A DNA stretch of 64,000 bases from Sphingomonas sp. CROZ-RG-20F-R02-07 (GCF_022662335.1 NZ_JAKNQJ010000009.1:1-64000); one strand, 5' to 3'. Shown: positions 40,953-51,268, counted from the first letter of the stretch. Program-made: numbers and translations. The notes: generated from the letters alone by a model not told the origin.

Positions 40953-41414
40953 ATGCTCCTGATCCTCGCGCTTGCCGCGCAGGCGGTTCCCGCCGCGTCG
41001 CCCGTCCGGCCGCAACCCGCCGGCACCATCTTGGTCGATCCCGCCGCGATGTTCATCGCTGCCTGCGATGCCGATGGCGATGCGCGCGTCACCCGCGCCG
41101 AGCTCGATCCGTGCGTGGCGCGCAGCTTCGCGACCGCGGACGGCGCGGCCGGTGGCTCGATCGGCTATATCGCCTATGCCGAGTGGGCGAAGCGCTGGCT
41201 GGGCGACGCCAACGCGCTGCCGAGCCCGTTCGAGGTGGATACGAACGGCGACGACCGGATCACGCTCGCCGAACTGCAAGGCCGCTTCGCGCAGATCTTC
41301 CAGCGGCTGGACGTCGATCGGGACGGCGCGCTCACCCGCACCGAGCTGGTGACGATCCGCGCGAGCGCGCCACGCCTGCCGGACGACGCGGGCGGGCGGA
41401 AGAAGCGCCGGTGA
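40953..41414 (+). CDS. EF-hand domain protein
   Basis: 153 residues with a short signal peptide ([16 protein letters not shown]) and three EF-hand-like loops: [26 protein letters not shown] and [13 protein letters not shown]. The loops keep the acidic positions 1, 3, 5 and 12, so calcium binding in the periplasm is likely. The stop overlaps the tgt start as GTGA. No link to tRNA modification is known; the pairing looks like simple gene packing. Confidence 0.88.
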   Translation: MLLILALAAQAVPAASPVRPQPAGTILVDPAAMFIAACDADGDARVTRAELDPCVARSFATADGAAGGSIGYIAYAEWAKRWLGDANALPSPFEVDTNGDDRITLAELQGRFAQIFQRLDVDRDGALTRTELVTIRASAPRLPDDAGGRKKRR

Positions 41415-42559
41415 GCCGCTTTTCCTTCACGATCGCGGCGACCGATGGCCGTGCACGGACCGGCGCGATCGCGATGCGCCGCGGCACGATCCGCACCCCC
41501 GCCTTCATGCCGGTCGGCACCGCAGCCACGGTCAAGGGCATGAAGCCCGCCGACGTCGCTGCGTCGGGCGCCGACATCATCCTCGGCAACACCTATCACC
41601 TGATGCTGCGCCCCGGCGCCGAGCGGGTCGCGCGGTTGGGCGGCTTGCATGCGTTGATGGGGTGGGACCGCCCGATCCTGACCGACTCCGGCGGTTATCA
41701 AGTGATGAGCCTGGCCGACCTGACCAAGCGCAGCGAGGAGGGCGTCGCGTTCAAGTCGCATCTCGACGGCACGCGGCACCTGCTGACGCCGGAGCGTTCG
41801 ATCGAGATCCAGCGGCTGCTCGGCTCGGATATCGTCATGGCGTTCGACGAGCTGGTGCCGACCACCGCGACGGCTGAAGTGCAGGCCGCGGCCATGGAGC
41901 GTTCGATGCGCTGGGCACGGCGATCGCGCGACGCGTTCGACGGCGGCGGCGCGCATGCCGAGGGCGCGGCGATCTTCGGCATCCAGCAGGGCGCGCTCGA
42001 CCAGGGCCTGCGCAAGGCCTCGGCGGATGCGCTGACCGCGATCGGCTTCGACGGCTATGCGGTGGGCGGCCTGGCGGTGGGCGAAGGGCAAGAGGCGATG
42101 TTCGGTTGTCTCGATTTCGCGCCCGATCAATTGCCCGCCGACAAGCCGCGGTATCTGATGGGCGTCGGCAAGCCGACCGACATCGTCGGCGCGGTCGAGC
42201 GCGGAATTGACATGTTCGACTGCGTGATGCCCACGCGCTCGGGCCGCACCGGCCAGGCCTTTGCACGGACCGGCCCGATCAACATCCGCAACGCCCGGTT
42301 CGCCGAGGATCAGGGGCCGCTCGATCCCGCCTGCCCCTGCCCGGTCTGCGCGACCTGGAGCCGCGCCTATCTCCACCATCTGGTGCGCAGCGGCGAGATG
42401 CTCGGCGCGATGCTGATGACCGAGCACAATATCTGGTTCTACGAAACGCTCATGGCAGACTTGCGCACGGCGATCGCGGCGCAGACACTCACCCTGTTCG
42501 CCAACCAATTCCGCGCCTTGTATGCAGGCGCGGCTTCGCATTCCGGAGAGCCCGCGTGA
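41411..42559 (+). CDS. tgt: tRNA guanosine(34) transglycosylase
   Basis: Exchanges G34 for preQ1 in tRNAs with GUN anticodons (queuosine pathway). 382 residues from GTG 41411, which overlaps the EF-hand gene stop; this start gives the family N-terminus [17 protein letters not shown]. Motifs: [16 protein letters not shown] [21 protein letters not shown], the nucleophile region [17 protein letters not shown], and the zinc site CPCPVC with a downstream His. The next gene overlaps by 4 nt. Confidence 0.96.
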   Translation: MSRFSFTIAATDGRARTGAIAMRRGTIRTPAFMPVGTAATVKGMKPADVAASGADIILGNTYHLMLRPGAERVARLGGLHALMGWDRPILTDSGGYQVMSLADLTKRSEEGVAFKSHLDGTRHLLTPERSIEIQRLLGSDIVMAFDELVPTTATAEVQAAAMERSMRWARRSRDAFDGGGAHAEGAAIFGIQQGALDQGLRKASADALTAIGFDGYAVGGLAVGEGQEAMFGCLDFAPDQLPADKPRYLMGVGKPTDIVGAVERGIDMFDCVMPTRSGRTGQAFARTGPINIRNARFAEDQGPLDPACPCPVCATWSRAYLHHLVRSGEMLGAMLMTEHNIWFYETLMADLRTAIAAQTLTLFANQFRALYAGAASHSGEPA

Positions 42560-42756
42560 CCGATTCGACCGACGACGCCCCCAACGAGATCCTCGCCGCT
42601 GCCAAGGAGGCCAAGGCGCGCAGCGAAGCCGCCGCCAAGGCGGTAACGGGCAAGGCCAAGAGCTGGCCGCTCGCCAAGATCGGGCTGGGCGTCGGGATCG
42701 GTTCGGCGGCGATCGCGGGCGCGGTGCTGTTCGCCAACCGGTCCAAGGACCAGTGA
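42556..42756 (+). CDS. Small single-span membrane protein (66 aa)
   Basis: GTG start at 42556 overlapping the tgt stop. 66 residues: an Ala/Lys/Glu-rich helix ([20 protein letters not shown]), then one membrane segment ([19 protein letters not shown]) and a charged end RSKDQ. Sits between tgt and the M16 peptidase with 4-nt overlaps on both sides, which argues that it is translated. Function unknown. Confidence 0.8.
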   Translation: MTDSTDDAPNEILAAAKEAKARSEAAAKAVTGKAKSWPLAKIGLGVGIGSAAIAGAVLFANRSKDQ

Positions 42757-45572
42757 GCCTGCGTCGCGCGCTCGCCGCGCTGCTGATCGGCAGCATCGCC
42801 GCGCCGGTCATCGCCGCGCCGGCGCCGGCATCGGTACCGCCGATCGCGTTCACCGAACGCACGCTCGGCAACGGGCTGCGCGTCTATGCGATCCGCGACA
42901 CGACGACGCCCAACGTGGCGATCCAGATGTGGTACGATGTCGGCTCGAAGGACGATCCCAAGGGTCGCTCGGGCTTCGCGCACATGTTCGAGCATCTGAT
43001 GTTCAAGGCGACGCGCAACCTCGTCTCCGAACAGTTCGACCGCCTGACCGAGGATGTCGGCGGCAACAACAACGCCTCCACCAACGACGACTATACCGAA
43101 TATCACGAGACGGTTCCCGCCAACCACCTCCAGCGGCTGCTGTTTGCCGAGGCGGACCGGATGGCGAGCCTCGTCGTCGAGCCCAGGAGCTTCGGTTCGG
43201 AACGTGCCGTGGTCGAGGAGGAGTTGCGCCAGAGCACGCTCGCCCGCCCCTATGGCAAGCTGTTCTCGGTCGATCTGTCCGCCGCCTCGTACACGCGCCA
43301 TCCCTATGCGCGCTCGACGATCGGCAGCATCCCCAACCTCGAATCCGCCTCGATCGACGATGTGCGCGCGTTTCATGCGACCTATTACCGGCCGGACAAT
43401 GCGATCCTGGTCGTGTCGGGCAATTTCGATCCTGCGCAACTGAACGCATGGGTGGACCGGTATTTCGCCGGGATCGCGCGGCCTTCCACACCGATCCCCC
43501 GCGTCACGGTGGTCGAGCCGCCGCGCACGCATGCAGTGTCCTACACCGTCTATGAAGCCAACACGCCGCTGCCGGCCGTGCTGCTCAGCTATCACGTGCC
43601 GCCCGATCGCGCGCCCGACGTGCCGGCGCTGACCGTCCTCCAGACGATCCTGGCGACCGGCGAAAGCTCGCGGCTCTATCAGTCGCTCGTCTATCGCGAC
43701 CAGCTCGCGCAGGATGCGGCGGCCAGCCTCGACACCAAGCAGGGCACGGGCAACCTCGCGGTCTATGCGATCATGGCCGGCGGCAAGGACGTCGCGTTGG
43801 GCGAGGCCGCGTTGAAGCGCGAGATCGCGGCGCTGCGCGACACGCCCGTGAGCGCGGCCGATCTGGCGCAGGCGAAGAACCAGATCGTCACCGCGACGCT
43901 CAGGAGCCGGGAGACCGCCGAGGGCAAGGCGCGCACCATCGCCTCGTCCGCCATCATCGATGGCGACCCGCACGATGCCGACCGCCAGCTCGCCGCGATC
44001 GCGACCGTCAGCGCCGCCGACGTGCAGCGCGTGGCGCGCGCCTATCTCGCCGACGATCAGGCGGTGACGATCCGCTATCTGCCGATCGAGAGCAAACCGG
44101 CCAGCGCGGTGGCGGACACGATCGCGGTCTCGCCCAGCGTCGTCGTGGCCGACCTCGCCCCGCCCCGCGACGTCGCGATCGTCACCCCCGCGAGCGCTGC
44201 AGAGCGCGCCTCGCTGCCGCCAGTCGCGGCGGCGGTGAAACCCAACGTGCCGCAGCCGGTGGAGACGGTGCTGGCGAACGGCATCCGGCTCGTCACGCTC
44301 GAACGCCACGGCCTGCCGCTCGTCACGGCGACGTTGGTCGCGCGCGGCGGCGCGGCGGACACGCGCGCGCCCGCGGGTGCGGCCAGCCTGTCGGCCACGC
44401 TGCTCACCAAGGGCACCGCGACTCGGTCCGCGACGCAGATCGCGCGTGCGATCGAGTCGCTCGGCGGATCGATCGGCAGCGATGCGGACCGCGACGGCGC
44501 GACGATCGATGTGACGGTGAAGTCGGACCAGCTCGCCCCCGCCATGGACATCCTGGCGGATGTCGCGCGCAACCCCGCCTTCGCCGCGCCCGAGATCGAA
44601 CGCGCCCGCGCGCAGGCCGTCGATGCAGCAGGCGTCGCGCTGAAGAACCCGGCGCAGGTGGCAGCCCTTGCCGCCTCGCGCGCGGTGTTCGGCGCGCATC
44701 CCTATGGCGCCCCCCTGGAAGGAACGCCCGCCTCGCTCGCCGCGATCACGCGGGGCGACCTGACGGCGAGCTATCGGCGGAGCTGGGTGCCGGCGCGCAC
44801 CACGCTGATCCTCGTCGGCGACATCACGCCCGCCAAGGCCATCGCGCTCGCCAATGCGCGGTTCGCCGACTGGCATGTCGCCGATGCCGCGGCGGCCCCC
44901 ATGGCGCCGCCACTCGCGGCACCTGCCCCACGCGTGATCGTGGTCGACATGCCCGATGCGGGCCAGGCCGGCGTGGTCGTGGCGCGCACCGGGATCGCGC
45001 GCGCCGACCCGCGCTATTATCCGCTTGCCCTGGCCAACACGATCCTCGGCGGCGGCTTCTCGTCGCGGTTGAACCAGGAAATCCGCATCAAGCGCGGCTT
45101 GGCCTATGGGGCGGGCAGCAGCATGCAGGCCCGCCGCGAACCCGGCCTGATCGCCGCACGCACGCAGACCAAGAACCCGTCTGCCGCCGAAGTAGTCGAG
45201 CTGATCGTCGCGCAGATGCGCGCGATGGGCGCAGCGCCCGCATCGCCCGGCGAGATCGAGACGCGCAAGGCGGTGCTCGTCGGCAATTTCGGCGCGACGA
45301 TCGAGACGACGGGTGGTGCCGCCGGGCTGCTCGCCAATTATGTCGAGGAGGACGTGCCGCTTGCCGAACTGCAGCGCTTCACCGATCGCGTGCAGGCGGT
45401 GGATGCGGATGCCGAGCAGAAAGTGTCGGTCGCGCTGCTCGATCCCGCACCCGCCAGCATCGTCGTGGCGGGCGACGCACGGCAGTTCCTGCCCGCGCTG
45501 CGTAAGGTCTATCCGCAGCTCGAGGTGATCCCGTCCGCCGCGCTGAAGCTCGACGTGCCCGCGCTGCGATGA
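42753..45572 (+). CDS. M16 family zinc peptidase (two domains fused)
   Basis: 939 residues from GTG 42753, overlapping the previous stop; it begins with a signal peptide (LRRALAALLIGSIAAPVIAAP). First M16 repeat has the inverted zinc motif H77-MFE-H81 (HXXEH) and the downstream Glu region; inactive-type second repeat follows after about residue 490 (LANGIRLVTLERHGLPLVTATLVARGGAAD region). Both halves end in M16_C domains. This is the periplasmic insulinase/pitrilysin-like arrangement found in many sphingomonads; substrates unknown. Confidence 0.93.
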   Translation: MSLRRALAALLIGSIAAPVIAAPAPASVPPIAFTERTLGNGLRVYAIRDTTTPNVAIQMWYDVGSKDDPKGRSGFAHMFEHLMFKATRNLVSEQFDRLTEDVGGNNNASTNDDYTEYHETVPANHLQRLLFAEADRMASLVVEPRSFGSERAVVEEELRQSTLARPYGKLFSVDLSAASYTRHPYARSTIGSIPNLESASIDDVRAFHATYYRPDNAILVVSGNFDPAQLNAWVDRYFAGIARPSTPIPRVTVVEPPRTHAVSYTVYEANTPLPAVLLSYHVPPDRAPDVPALTVLQTILATGESSRLYQSLVYRDQLAQDAAASLDTKQGTGNLAVYAIMAGGKDVALGEAALKREIAALRDTPVSAADLAQAKNQIVTATLRSRETAEGKARTIASSAIIDGDPHDADRQLAAIATVSAADVQRVARAYLADDQAVTIRYLPIESKPASAVADTIAVSPSVVVADLAPPRDVAIVTPASAAERASLPPVAAAVKPNVPQPVETVLANGIRLVTLERHGLPLVTATLVARGGAADTRAPAGAASLSATLLTKGTATRSATQIARAIESLGGSIGSDADRDGATIDVTVKSDQLAPAMDILADVARNPAFAAPEIERARAQAVDAAGVALKNPAQVAALAASRAVFGAHPYGAPLEGTPASLAAITRGDLTASYRRSWVPARTTLILVGDITPAKAIALANARFADWHVADAAAAPMAPPLAAPAPRVIVVDMPDAGQAGVVVARTGIARADPRYYPLALANTILGGGFSSRLNQEIRIKRGLAYGAGSSMQARREPGLIAARTQTKNPSAAEVVELIVAQMRAMGAAPASPGEIETRKAVLVGNFGATIETTGGAAGLLANYVEEDVPLAELQRFTDRVQAVDADAEQKVSVALLDPAPASIVVAGDARQFLPALRKVYPQLEVIPSAALKLDVPALR

Positions 45573-45668
45573 TCCGCCGAACATTGCCGGGCGCCCTCTT
45601 CGCCCCGGAGCGGGACGGGCCGCATTCGCAGGCGGACGGCGGCGGCGCGATCGGCTAGGGCCGCGCGG

Positions 45669-46727
45669 ATGCGGGTTCGGGCGACGACATGGCGGGTGGT
45701 GACTCGGGTCTGGCTGGTGTTGGCCGGGCTGGGTCTGGCGGCGCTGCTGGCCATGATCGCGCATGCGGCGTGGCGGGCGGTCGAGGCGGATCATGCCGCG
45801 CCGGCCGCGGCGACCATCGGTGCTACGGCCAGCGGCTATGAAGCGGACGCGCATTTCCCGGGCGCGGCGCTGCTCTATGCCGGCGAAGGCCCGCGCCCGG
45901 CGATGGCGGCGCCGGCCCGCGGCACGACGGGCACCGCGCCGTTGCCCGCCTTGCCCATTCCGGCCGCCATGGCCGCCGCGATCGTGGCGGCGAACACCGG
46001 CGTCGTTCCCGCGCGGCCCTTCGCCTTTGCCGGTGGTGCCACGGACCGGGCGCGGGCGGCGGAATGCCTGACCGCCGCGATCTATTACGAGGCGGCTTCC
46101 GAACCCGATGCCGGGCAGCAGGCGGTGGCGCAGGTGGTGCTCAACCGCGTTCGCCACCCCGCCTTCCCCGCGACGGTGTGCGGCGTCGTCTATCAGGGCT
46201 CCGAACATGCCGGCTGCCAGTTCAGCTTCGCCTGCGACGGCGCCACCGCACGCGTGCCGTCGCGCGCCGGCTGGGCGCGCGCGGCGCATGTCGCGGGCGC
46301 GGCGCTGGCGGGGTATGTCTTCGCGCCGGTGGGGCTTGCCACGCATTATCACACCTATGCGGTAACCCCCGCCTGGAACCGCGCGCTGGTGATGACCGAT
46401 GCGGTGGGCGCGCATTTCTTTCACCGGTGGAAGGGCTATTGGGGCACTGCCGCCGCCTTCAGCCAGCACTACCACGGCGGCGAGCCGGTGCCGGGGCCGC
46501 ACGTCCCGGTCGCCGCGCCGCCGGTGGCGCTCGCGACGATCGTGCCCGCCCCCGCCGCCGCTCCTGCGCCCGTTACGCCCGCCGCCACGGTGCAGCCCGC
46601 CTATCGCGACAGCGGCACGATCCGCCCGACACCCGCGCCCACCGACAACCTGCCCCCCGCGTCGCAGGTGCTCGACCGGTGGAAGGATTCGGGCAAGCCG
46701 CTCTACGGCCTCGCCGGCCCCAAATAA
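45669..46727 (+). CDS. Cell wall hydrolase, SleB family
   Basis: 352 residues with an N-terminal membrane helix (about 12-32). The Hydrolase_2/SleB domain at about 125-265 has AECLTAAIYYEAASEP (catalytic Glu), GQQAVAQVVLNRVRHPAFPATVCGVVYQG and CQFSFACDG, then THYHTYAV and WGTAAAFSQHYHG. It presumably cleaves peptidoglycan glycan strands. The C-terminal ~80 residues are Pro/Ala-rich. The gene ends inside the 3' end of the convergent S9 peptidase gene (25-bp overlap). Confidence 0.92.
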   Translation: MRVRATTWRVVTRVWLVLAGLGLAALLAMIAHAAWRAVEADHAAPAAATIGATASGYEADAHFPGAALLYAGEGPRPAMAAPARGTTGTAPLPALPIPAAMAAAIVAANTGVVPARPFAFAGGATDRARAAECLTAAIYYEAASEPDAGQQAVAQVVLNRVRHPAFPATVCGVVYQGSEHAGCQFSFACDGATARVPSRAGWARAAHVAGAALAGYVFAPVGLATHYHTYAVTPAWNRALVMTDAVGAHFFHRWKGYWGTAAAFSQHYHGGEPVPGPHVPVAAPPVALATIVPAPAAAPAPVTPAATVQPAYRDSGTIRPTPAPTDNLPPASQVLDRWKDSGKPLYGLAGPK

Positions 46728-48607
46728 CGGGCAAGCCAGGCGAGCGAGCGGCGGCGCACATCGGCCGCATTCGCCGCGCCGCGGATGCCGTGCCCCTCGT
46801 CCGCATAGATGACGAGCGACGTCGGCACGCCCATCGCCTTCAACCCGCTCCACCATTCGACCGACTGGGTGGGCGGCACCTCGATGTCGCGCTCCCCCAC
46901 CGAGATGAAGGTGGGCGTCTTCGCGCGCGTCACATAGGTGATCGGCGACAGCTTCCGGTAGATGTCGGGATCGGCATAGAGCGACTGGCCGAAATAGGGG
47001 ATCATCCACTGGTCGATCCCGTTGGTGCCATAATAGCTCGTCCAGTCCGACAGGCCCGCGGCCGCCAGGATCGCCTTGAACCGGTTGGTCTGCGTGTTGG
47101 CCCACATCGCCATGAAGCCGCCATAGCTGCCGCCCATCAGCCCCAGCCGCGCATCGTCGATCGGCGCGACCTTCTCCACCGCGTCGATCCCCGACAGGAT
47201 ATCGCGCAGATCGCCGCCGCCGAAATCGCGGCGGTTGGCGGCGGTGAACGCCTCGCCCTGGCCGTAGCTGCCGCGCGGATTGGGCAGGAACACGGCATAG
47301 CCCGCGCCGATCAGGTCGCCGAGGCCACCCGGCGTCACGAAGCCCGGCACATGCGCCGCCGCCGGCCCGCCATGCACGTCGACCACCATCGCCCGCTTGC
47401 CCGACGCGGGCGTGCGCGGCGTCAGCAGCCAGCCCTGCACGTCATGGCCTTCGTTGCGCCAGGTTATGCTGCGCGACGCGACGATCGGCGCCACCGCATC
47501 ATTGTCGTGGGTGACGGCGCGCATCGCGCCGACGGGCCCCGCCTGGATCGCCGGGGCATGTTCGAAATCCTGCACCACGCTCGCCGCGATCCGGCCGTCC
47601 GCGCTGTAGGCGGCGCGGCCGTCGCCCGCGGCCAGGCTGGCGGGGCGGCTCCACAGCACCGCCGGCCCTTTGGCCGGATCGAACGCGATCACCTGCTGCT
47701 CGGCGCCGGCGAGCGTCGTCGCGCGGATACCGCCGCGGGTCCAGTCGAGCGAGGTGACGCTCGCCTTATAGTCGGGCGTCCGGTCGGTCGGCGTGCCGCC
47801 GCCGATCGGCACCGTCCAGATATCGCCGCCCACCGAGCCGAAGTCGCTCATCAGGCCGCCGATATAAGCGACGGTCTTCCCGTCCGGCGAGACGCGCGGG
47901 TAATTGGCCTGGGTCGACGGCCTGGCAATGGGACGGACGGTGCCGGTGCGCGCATCGATCGCGTCCAGCGTCGCCACCCACCAGTTCGCATCGCCATTGC
48001 CGAGCGCAGTGGTCGCCACGAAGCCCGCGCCGTCGGGCGTCCAGTCATATTCATAGACATAGCGGCCGGCGGGCGAGACCGGCGCCACGTCCTTCGCCGC
48101 CACCGTGCCACCGATGTCGAAGACCGCGAGCCGTTGTTCGTCGTTCGCCTCGCCGATCTCGCCGACCTGCCGGACGCCCGCCTGCGAAGCCCCCGCCTCC
48201 TTGTTGGCGGCCAGCGTCACCAGCAAGGCGATGCGGCGGCCGTCGGGCGAGAAGCGCGGCGTCTGCGCGATGCCGCCGATGGTGGCGATGGTCCGGGCGC
48301 CGCGCGCATCGGCGACCGACAGCCGCACCACGCCCGCCGCGCGATCCCGCGCCAGGAAGGCCAGCGTGCCGTCGGGGCCGAAGGTTAGCCCCGAATAGCT
48401 GCACGCCGCGCACGGATCGATCTTGCGCAGGATCGCGCCGTCGAGGCCGCGCACCATGATCGCGCCGTGATCCGCGTCGCCGCTCTCGACGTCCGCGATC
48501 CGGTCGCCCGCCGGCGAAAGCGCGAGCGCGGCGAACCGGTGGACCTGTGCGGATGCGGGACTAGCCGCGAGGATCAGGGCAACGAGGGGAAGCGCGGGAC
48601 GGAGCAT
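46703..48607 (-). CDS. S9 family peptidase (prolyl oligopeptidase/dipeptidyl-peptidase type)
   Basis: 634 residues with a signal peptide (LRPALPLVALILAASPASAQ). The first ~370 residues have WD-like beta-propeller repeats (PAGRYVYEYDWTPDG, SPDGKTVAYIGGL). The rest is an alpha/beta hydrolase with nucleophile motif MGGSYGGFM, VDVHGGPAA as oxyanion region and YADEGHGI with the catalytic His. Such exported S9 enzymes cleave short peptides. Converges on the SleB gene. Confidence 0.93.
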   Translation of the reverse strand: MLRPALPLVALILAASPASAQVHRFAALALSPAGDRIADVESGDADHGAIMVRGLDGAILRKIDPCAACSYSGLTFGPDGTLAFLARDRAAGVVRLSVADARGARTIATIGGIAQTPRFSPDGRRIALLVTLAANKEAGASQAGVRQVGEIGEANDEQRLAVFDIGGTVAAKDVAPVSPAGRYVYEYDWTPDGAGFVATTALGNGDANWWVATLDAIDARTGTVRPIARPSTQANYPRVSPDGKTVAYIGGLMSDFGSVGGDIWTVPIGGGTPTDRTPDYKASVTSLDWTRGGIRATTLAGAEQQVIAFDPAKGPAVLWSRPASLAAGDGRAAYSADGRIAASVVQDFEHAPAIQAGPVGAMRAVTHDNDAVAPIVASRSITWRNEGHDVQGWLLTPRTPASGKRAMVVDVHGGPAAAHVPGFVTPGGLGDLIGAGYAVFLPNPRGSYGQGEAFTAANRRDFGGGDLRDILSGIDAVEKVAPIDDARLGLMGGSYGGFMAMWANTQTNRFKAILAAAGLSDWTSYYGTNGIDQWMIPYFGQSLYADPDIYRKLSPITYVTRAKTPTFISVGERDIEVPPTQSVEWWSGLKAMGVPTSLVIYADEGHGIRGAANAADVRRRSLAWLARYLGPARP

Positions 48608-48678
48608 GGACGGGGCTTTCGCAAGGACCCGCTCCGGTTAACCCAGCGCTTCCAACATTACGAGGGGTCAGAGCGGCG

Positions 48679-49155
48679 TCAGGCCGCGCCGGTCGCCTCG
48701 GTGAAGCCGCTGCCGCGATCGGCGACGAGCGTGGGGGCGGGCCCGGTCGCCGGGCGAAGCGCCTCGCGCTCGTCTGCGGTCGGCACCGCGGTGGGATCGG
48801 GCCGGAAGGCTTCGGGAGCCCGGTCGCCGGGAGCGGGGCGGTGATCGCCCATCAGATCGGTGGGGACGTGCTCGGCACCGGGATCGGAATGGCCGCTCGG
48901 CGCGGGCTTGGGCTGTTCCGCCATGCCGACCGGGGCCGCCGCCATATCGGCGGGGCGCGGGTCGATCGGCGCGGTGACGCTGTCGCCGGGGACCGCGCCC
49001 ACGCCCGGCATCGTGTTCGCCGGCGAGCGGGCGGCGTTTCCGCCGGGCCGGGCGCCGCTGCCGGGCTTCGGCCCGAACTTGCCGACGCCCACCACCCAGG
49101 CCGCCGCGCCGACCGCAAAGGCGGCGAGCCCCAGGCCCATCTTCCCGTAATTCAT
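48679..49155 (-). CDS. Hypothetical membrane-anchored protein
   Basis: 158 residues: an N-terminal membrane segment (MGLGLAAFAVGAAAWVVGVGKFG) and a long disordered Pro/Ala/Asp-rich remainder without recognisable motifs. Codon use is typical of the neighbourhood. No family is recognised; anchoring in the inner membrane is inferred from the helix. Confidence 0.7.
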   Translation of the reverse strand: MNYGKMGLGLAAFAVGAAAWVVGVGKFGPKPGSGARPGGNAARSPANTMPGVGAVPGDSVTAPIDPRPADMAAAPVGMAEQPKPAPSGHSDPGAEHVPTDLMGDHRPAPGDRAPEAFRPDPTAVPTADEREALRPATGPAPTLVADRGSGFTEATGAA

Positions 49156-49217
49156 GACCGTTCATCCCTCGCTGCGTAGGAGGACAGGAACGGACCGGAG
49201 CCGATCCGTGTTCCGGA

Positions 49218-49511
49218 TCAGCCGATCATCAAAGGCTTGTCGTGCGCGACGTCGTCGTCTTCGTCGTCATGCGCGAGATCGTTCGCCGCGCCGTTCGCGG
49301 GGACGGCGTTCGCCGCCAAGTCGTTCGCGGCTTCGGTGGTGGCCTTGCGCGTATCGCGCAGCACCTGCGTGCGCTCGGCACGGGCGGCCATCGCGCCCCA
49401 GGCATTGGCGGCCCGCGTGCAACGCTCGCGGACATTGTCGAGGAGGGCGGCGTCGGCATTGGCCTGTTCGGCCTCTGCGCGCAGGCGGTAGAAGTTCGCT
49501 TCGTCGGCCAT
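49218..49511 (-). CDS. Hypothetical protein, helical with acidic tail
   Basis: 97 residues: an N-terminal amphipathic helix rich in Ala, Glu and Arg (ANFYRLRAEAEQANADAALL), a Cys at NVRERCTRAA, then an acidic tail (HDDEDDDVAHD). No membrane segment or signal peptide. GGAG lies just before the ATG. It sits between cspA and the 158-residue protein on the same strand. Sphingomonads carry similar small helical proteins of unknown role. Confidence 0.7.
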   Translation of the reverse strand: MADEANFYRLRAEAEQANADAALLDNVRERCTRAANAWGAMAARAERTQVLRDTRKATTEAANDLAANAVPANGAANDLAHDDEDDDVAHDKPLMIG

Positions 49512-49578
49512 GGGATCTCCTAGACGGGTACGGGGTCGGGAAGCGGCCCGGACGATCGCCCGGGCCGCGCCGTTCGCG

Positions 49579-49791
49579 TCAATCCGCGGCGGAGAGGTTC
49601 ACCGCGCTGGTCTTGCCGCGACGGTCCTGCTCCAGCTCGTACGTGACGCGCTGGTTCTGGTTGAGGGTCTGCATGCCCGCACGCTCGACGGCGGTGATGT
49701 GCACGAACGCGTCCGCGCCGCCATCCTCGGGGGCGATGAAGCCATAGCCCTTGTCGGCGTTGAAGAACTTGACGGTGCCGGTGATGGCCAT
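49579..49791 (-). CDS. Cold-shock protein, CspA family
   Basis: 70 residues, a single cold-shock domain: [15 protein letters not shown] (RNP1) and [10 protein letters not shown] (RNP2). It binds single-stranded RNA and DNA. The frame is open upstream but the domain starts at ATG 49791. About 130 bp separate this ATG from the upstream gene, room for the long leader common for csp genes. A T-rich stretch on the minus strand precedes no obvious terminator. Confidence 0.96.
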   Translation of the reverse strand: MAITGTVKFFNADKGYGFIAPEDGGADAFVHITAVERAGMQTLNQNQRVTYELEQDRRGKTSAVNLSAAD

Positions 49792-49918
49792 GGGAGATAC
49801 TTTCTTCTTCGTGGGCGTGCCCGACTGCCGGGCCCGCTCGGTCGCGAGGCAGCAGGGAAAGAAGGAGAAAGGAGCCGCAAGAGCGCCGTAGACCGTCGAT
49901 GTGCGACTGTAGCCCGCC

Positions 49919-51268
49919 TCATATGGGCGCAATCGCGCAGTTTGGCAAATCGGGTGCAGGGCCGGGGAGCGGCGCGGTGCGGGGCGATGCCGCTTCGCGC
50001 GCCGCTGTGTTCCCCGCTCGGCACTCCACCTTGCACTCGACTTGTACCCCGGCGAAGGCCGGGGCCCAGTCGGGAGACGCCTGTGACGACGCGCCGCCGT
50101 CCATCACGGAAGACGTGCCAACTGGGCCCCGGCCTCCGCCGGGGTACAAGGTAGCGCCTGGGGTGAGAGGAGGCTCCAGGGTGGCAGGAGGCTCCAGCGC
50201 GTCAGGCGCCGCTCGCGCGGGAGGCTCCCACACGGAAACGGCATCCTCCGTGCCCTCCACCTCTCCGCCCTGCGCCAGCGCGGCGAACCAGGCGTCGCGT
50301 TCGCGCGCATCGCGCATCCGGCGCGGGGCCAGTTCGGCATCGGCGGCGGCCTCCATCGCCGCCTCTTCCGCGTCGTCGAGCCCGCGCTCATAGTCGACGT
50401 CGCCATAATCGCCGTCCTCATAGCCGTCGAACCCGGCCGGCGGCGGAAAGCGCGTCATCCAGCGGCCGCCGTCGCTGCACCACCACACCGGGTCGGGCCC
50501 CTCGGCGTCGAGCCGAAGTGGAGGAAGTGGAGGCGTGGACGCATCCTCCGCTTCGCCCGGCGCGGCCGCCGCACCGCCCAGCGCCACCAGCCCGGCCGCC
50601 TCGGCGCGCAGCCATTGCCCGGCGGTCCACTCGGCGCGGCGGGCGGGATCGAGATCGGCCATGTCCACCTCCATCAGCCGGCCCGCGCCGGTGCGCAGCC
50701 ACGTGTCCGCCCGCGCCAGCGCGATCACGGGAGCGAGATCGGCGGCATCGTCGCCGAGCCTGGTGGCCAGGAACAGGCCCGCGCGCGCCGGCCCCGCCTC
50801 GCGGTCGAGCAGATCGAGGAACGCGTCGAACTCGGCGGCGACCAGCCGCGCGGCCTGCCCGGCGGCGCCGTCCTGCGCGGCCGCCTGGCGATCCGCGCGG
50901 TGGAGCATCATCGTGGCGAGCCGGTTGTCGTAGCGGTGGCGGGTGACGATGCTGCCGTCGGGGCGCTCGATCGTCTCGGTGACGCCGGCGATCGCGCGTT
51001 CGTGCAGCGCGTCGCCCAGCCGCTCGCGCCCGAGCAGCCGCGCCCCGTCCCACGCCAGCGCGAAGGTCGCGCCCGTCGCCCGCCGGCGCAGCGCATAGGC
51101 GCTCGACACCGCCATGCCGACGCGCGCGCAGGCGACCGCCACCGTCTCCCCTTCCGCGATCGCCTCGCAAAAGCCGCGCTGGCGATCGGGCGTCCACCCG
51201 TCATGCCGCGCGCCCTGCGCGGGGGCGGGCGCGGGCGGCGGCGCGAGGAACGCGGACAGCGCGTTCAC
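49919..51268 (-). CDS. HTH-containing hypothetical protein with repeat-derived C-terminus
   Basis: 449 residues from GTG 51268, which overlaps the stop of a small upstream frame by 4 nt. The N-terminal ~60 residues form a helix-turn-helix like that of terminase small subunits and transposase N-termini ([38 protein letters not shown], split by the turn). A helical middle part follows ([16 protein letters not shown]), then an acidic low-complexity region. The last ~80 residues come from a palindromic repeat (50044-50147). Proteins with this N-terminal half are common in sphingomonads; function unknown. Confidence 0.75.
   Translation of the reverse strand: MNALSAFLAPPPAPAPAQGARHDGWTPDRQRGFCEAIAEGETVAVACARVGMAVSSAYALRRRATGATFALAWDGARLLGRERLGDALHERAIAGVTETIERPDGSIVTRHRYDNRLATMMLHRADRQAAAQDGAAGQAARLVAAEFDAFLDLLDREAGPARAGLFLATRLGDDAADLAPVIALARADTWLRTGAGRLMEVDMADLDPARRAEWTAGQWLRAEAAGLVALGGAAAAPGEAEDASTPPLPPLRLDAEGPDPVWWCSDGGRWMTRFPPPAGFDGYEDGDYGDVDYERGLDDAEEAAMEAAADAELAPRRMRDARERDAWFAALAQGGEVEGTEDAVSVWEPPARAAPDALEPPATLEPPLTPGATLYPGGGRGPVGTSSVMDGGASSQASPDWAPAFAGVQVECKVECRAGNTAAREAASPRTAPLPGPAPDLPNCAIAPI
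50044..50147. repeat. Palindromic repeat, family A copy 1, inside a coding region
   Basis: Arms of 27 bp (50044-50070 and 50121-50147) are reverse complements with one mismatch; the core is CCCCGGCGAAGGCCGGGG followed by CCCAGT. The same family occurs at 58388-58491, 60383-60486 and as a half copy at 61796. This copy lies within the 3' part of the HTH protein gene and is translated (GGGRGPVG and WAPAFAGV are its products). Confidence 0.9.

Noticed and set aside
42489..47105. 1538-residue open frame on the minus strand across tgt, M16 and the SleB gene
   Set aside because: It mirrors several well-identified plus-strand genes; its Arg/His/Gly-rich product has no family signs. Such antisense frames arise from codon bias in GC-rich DNA.
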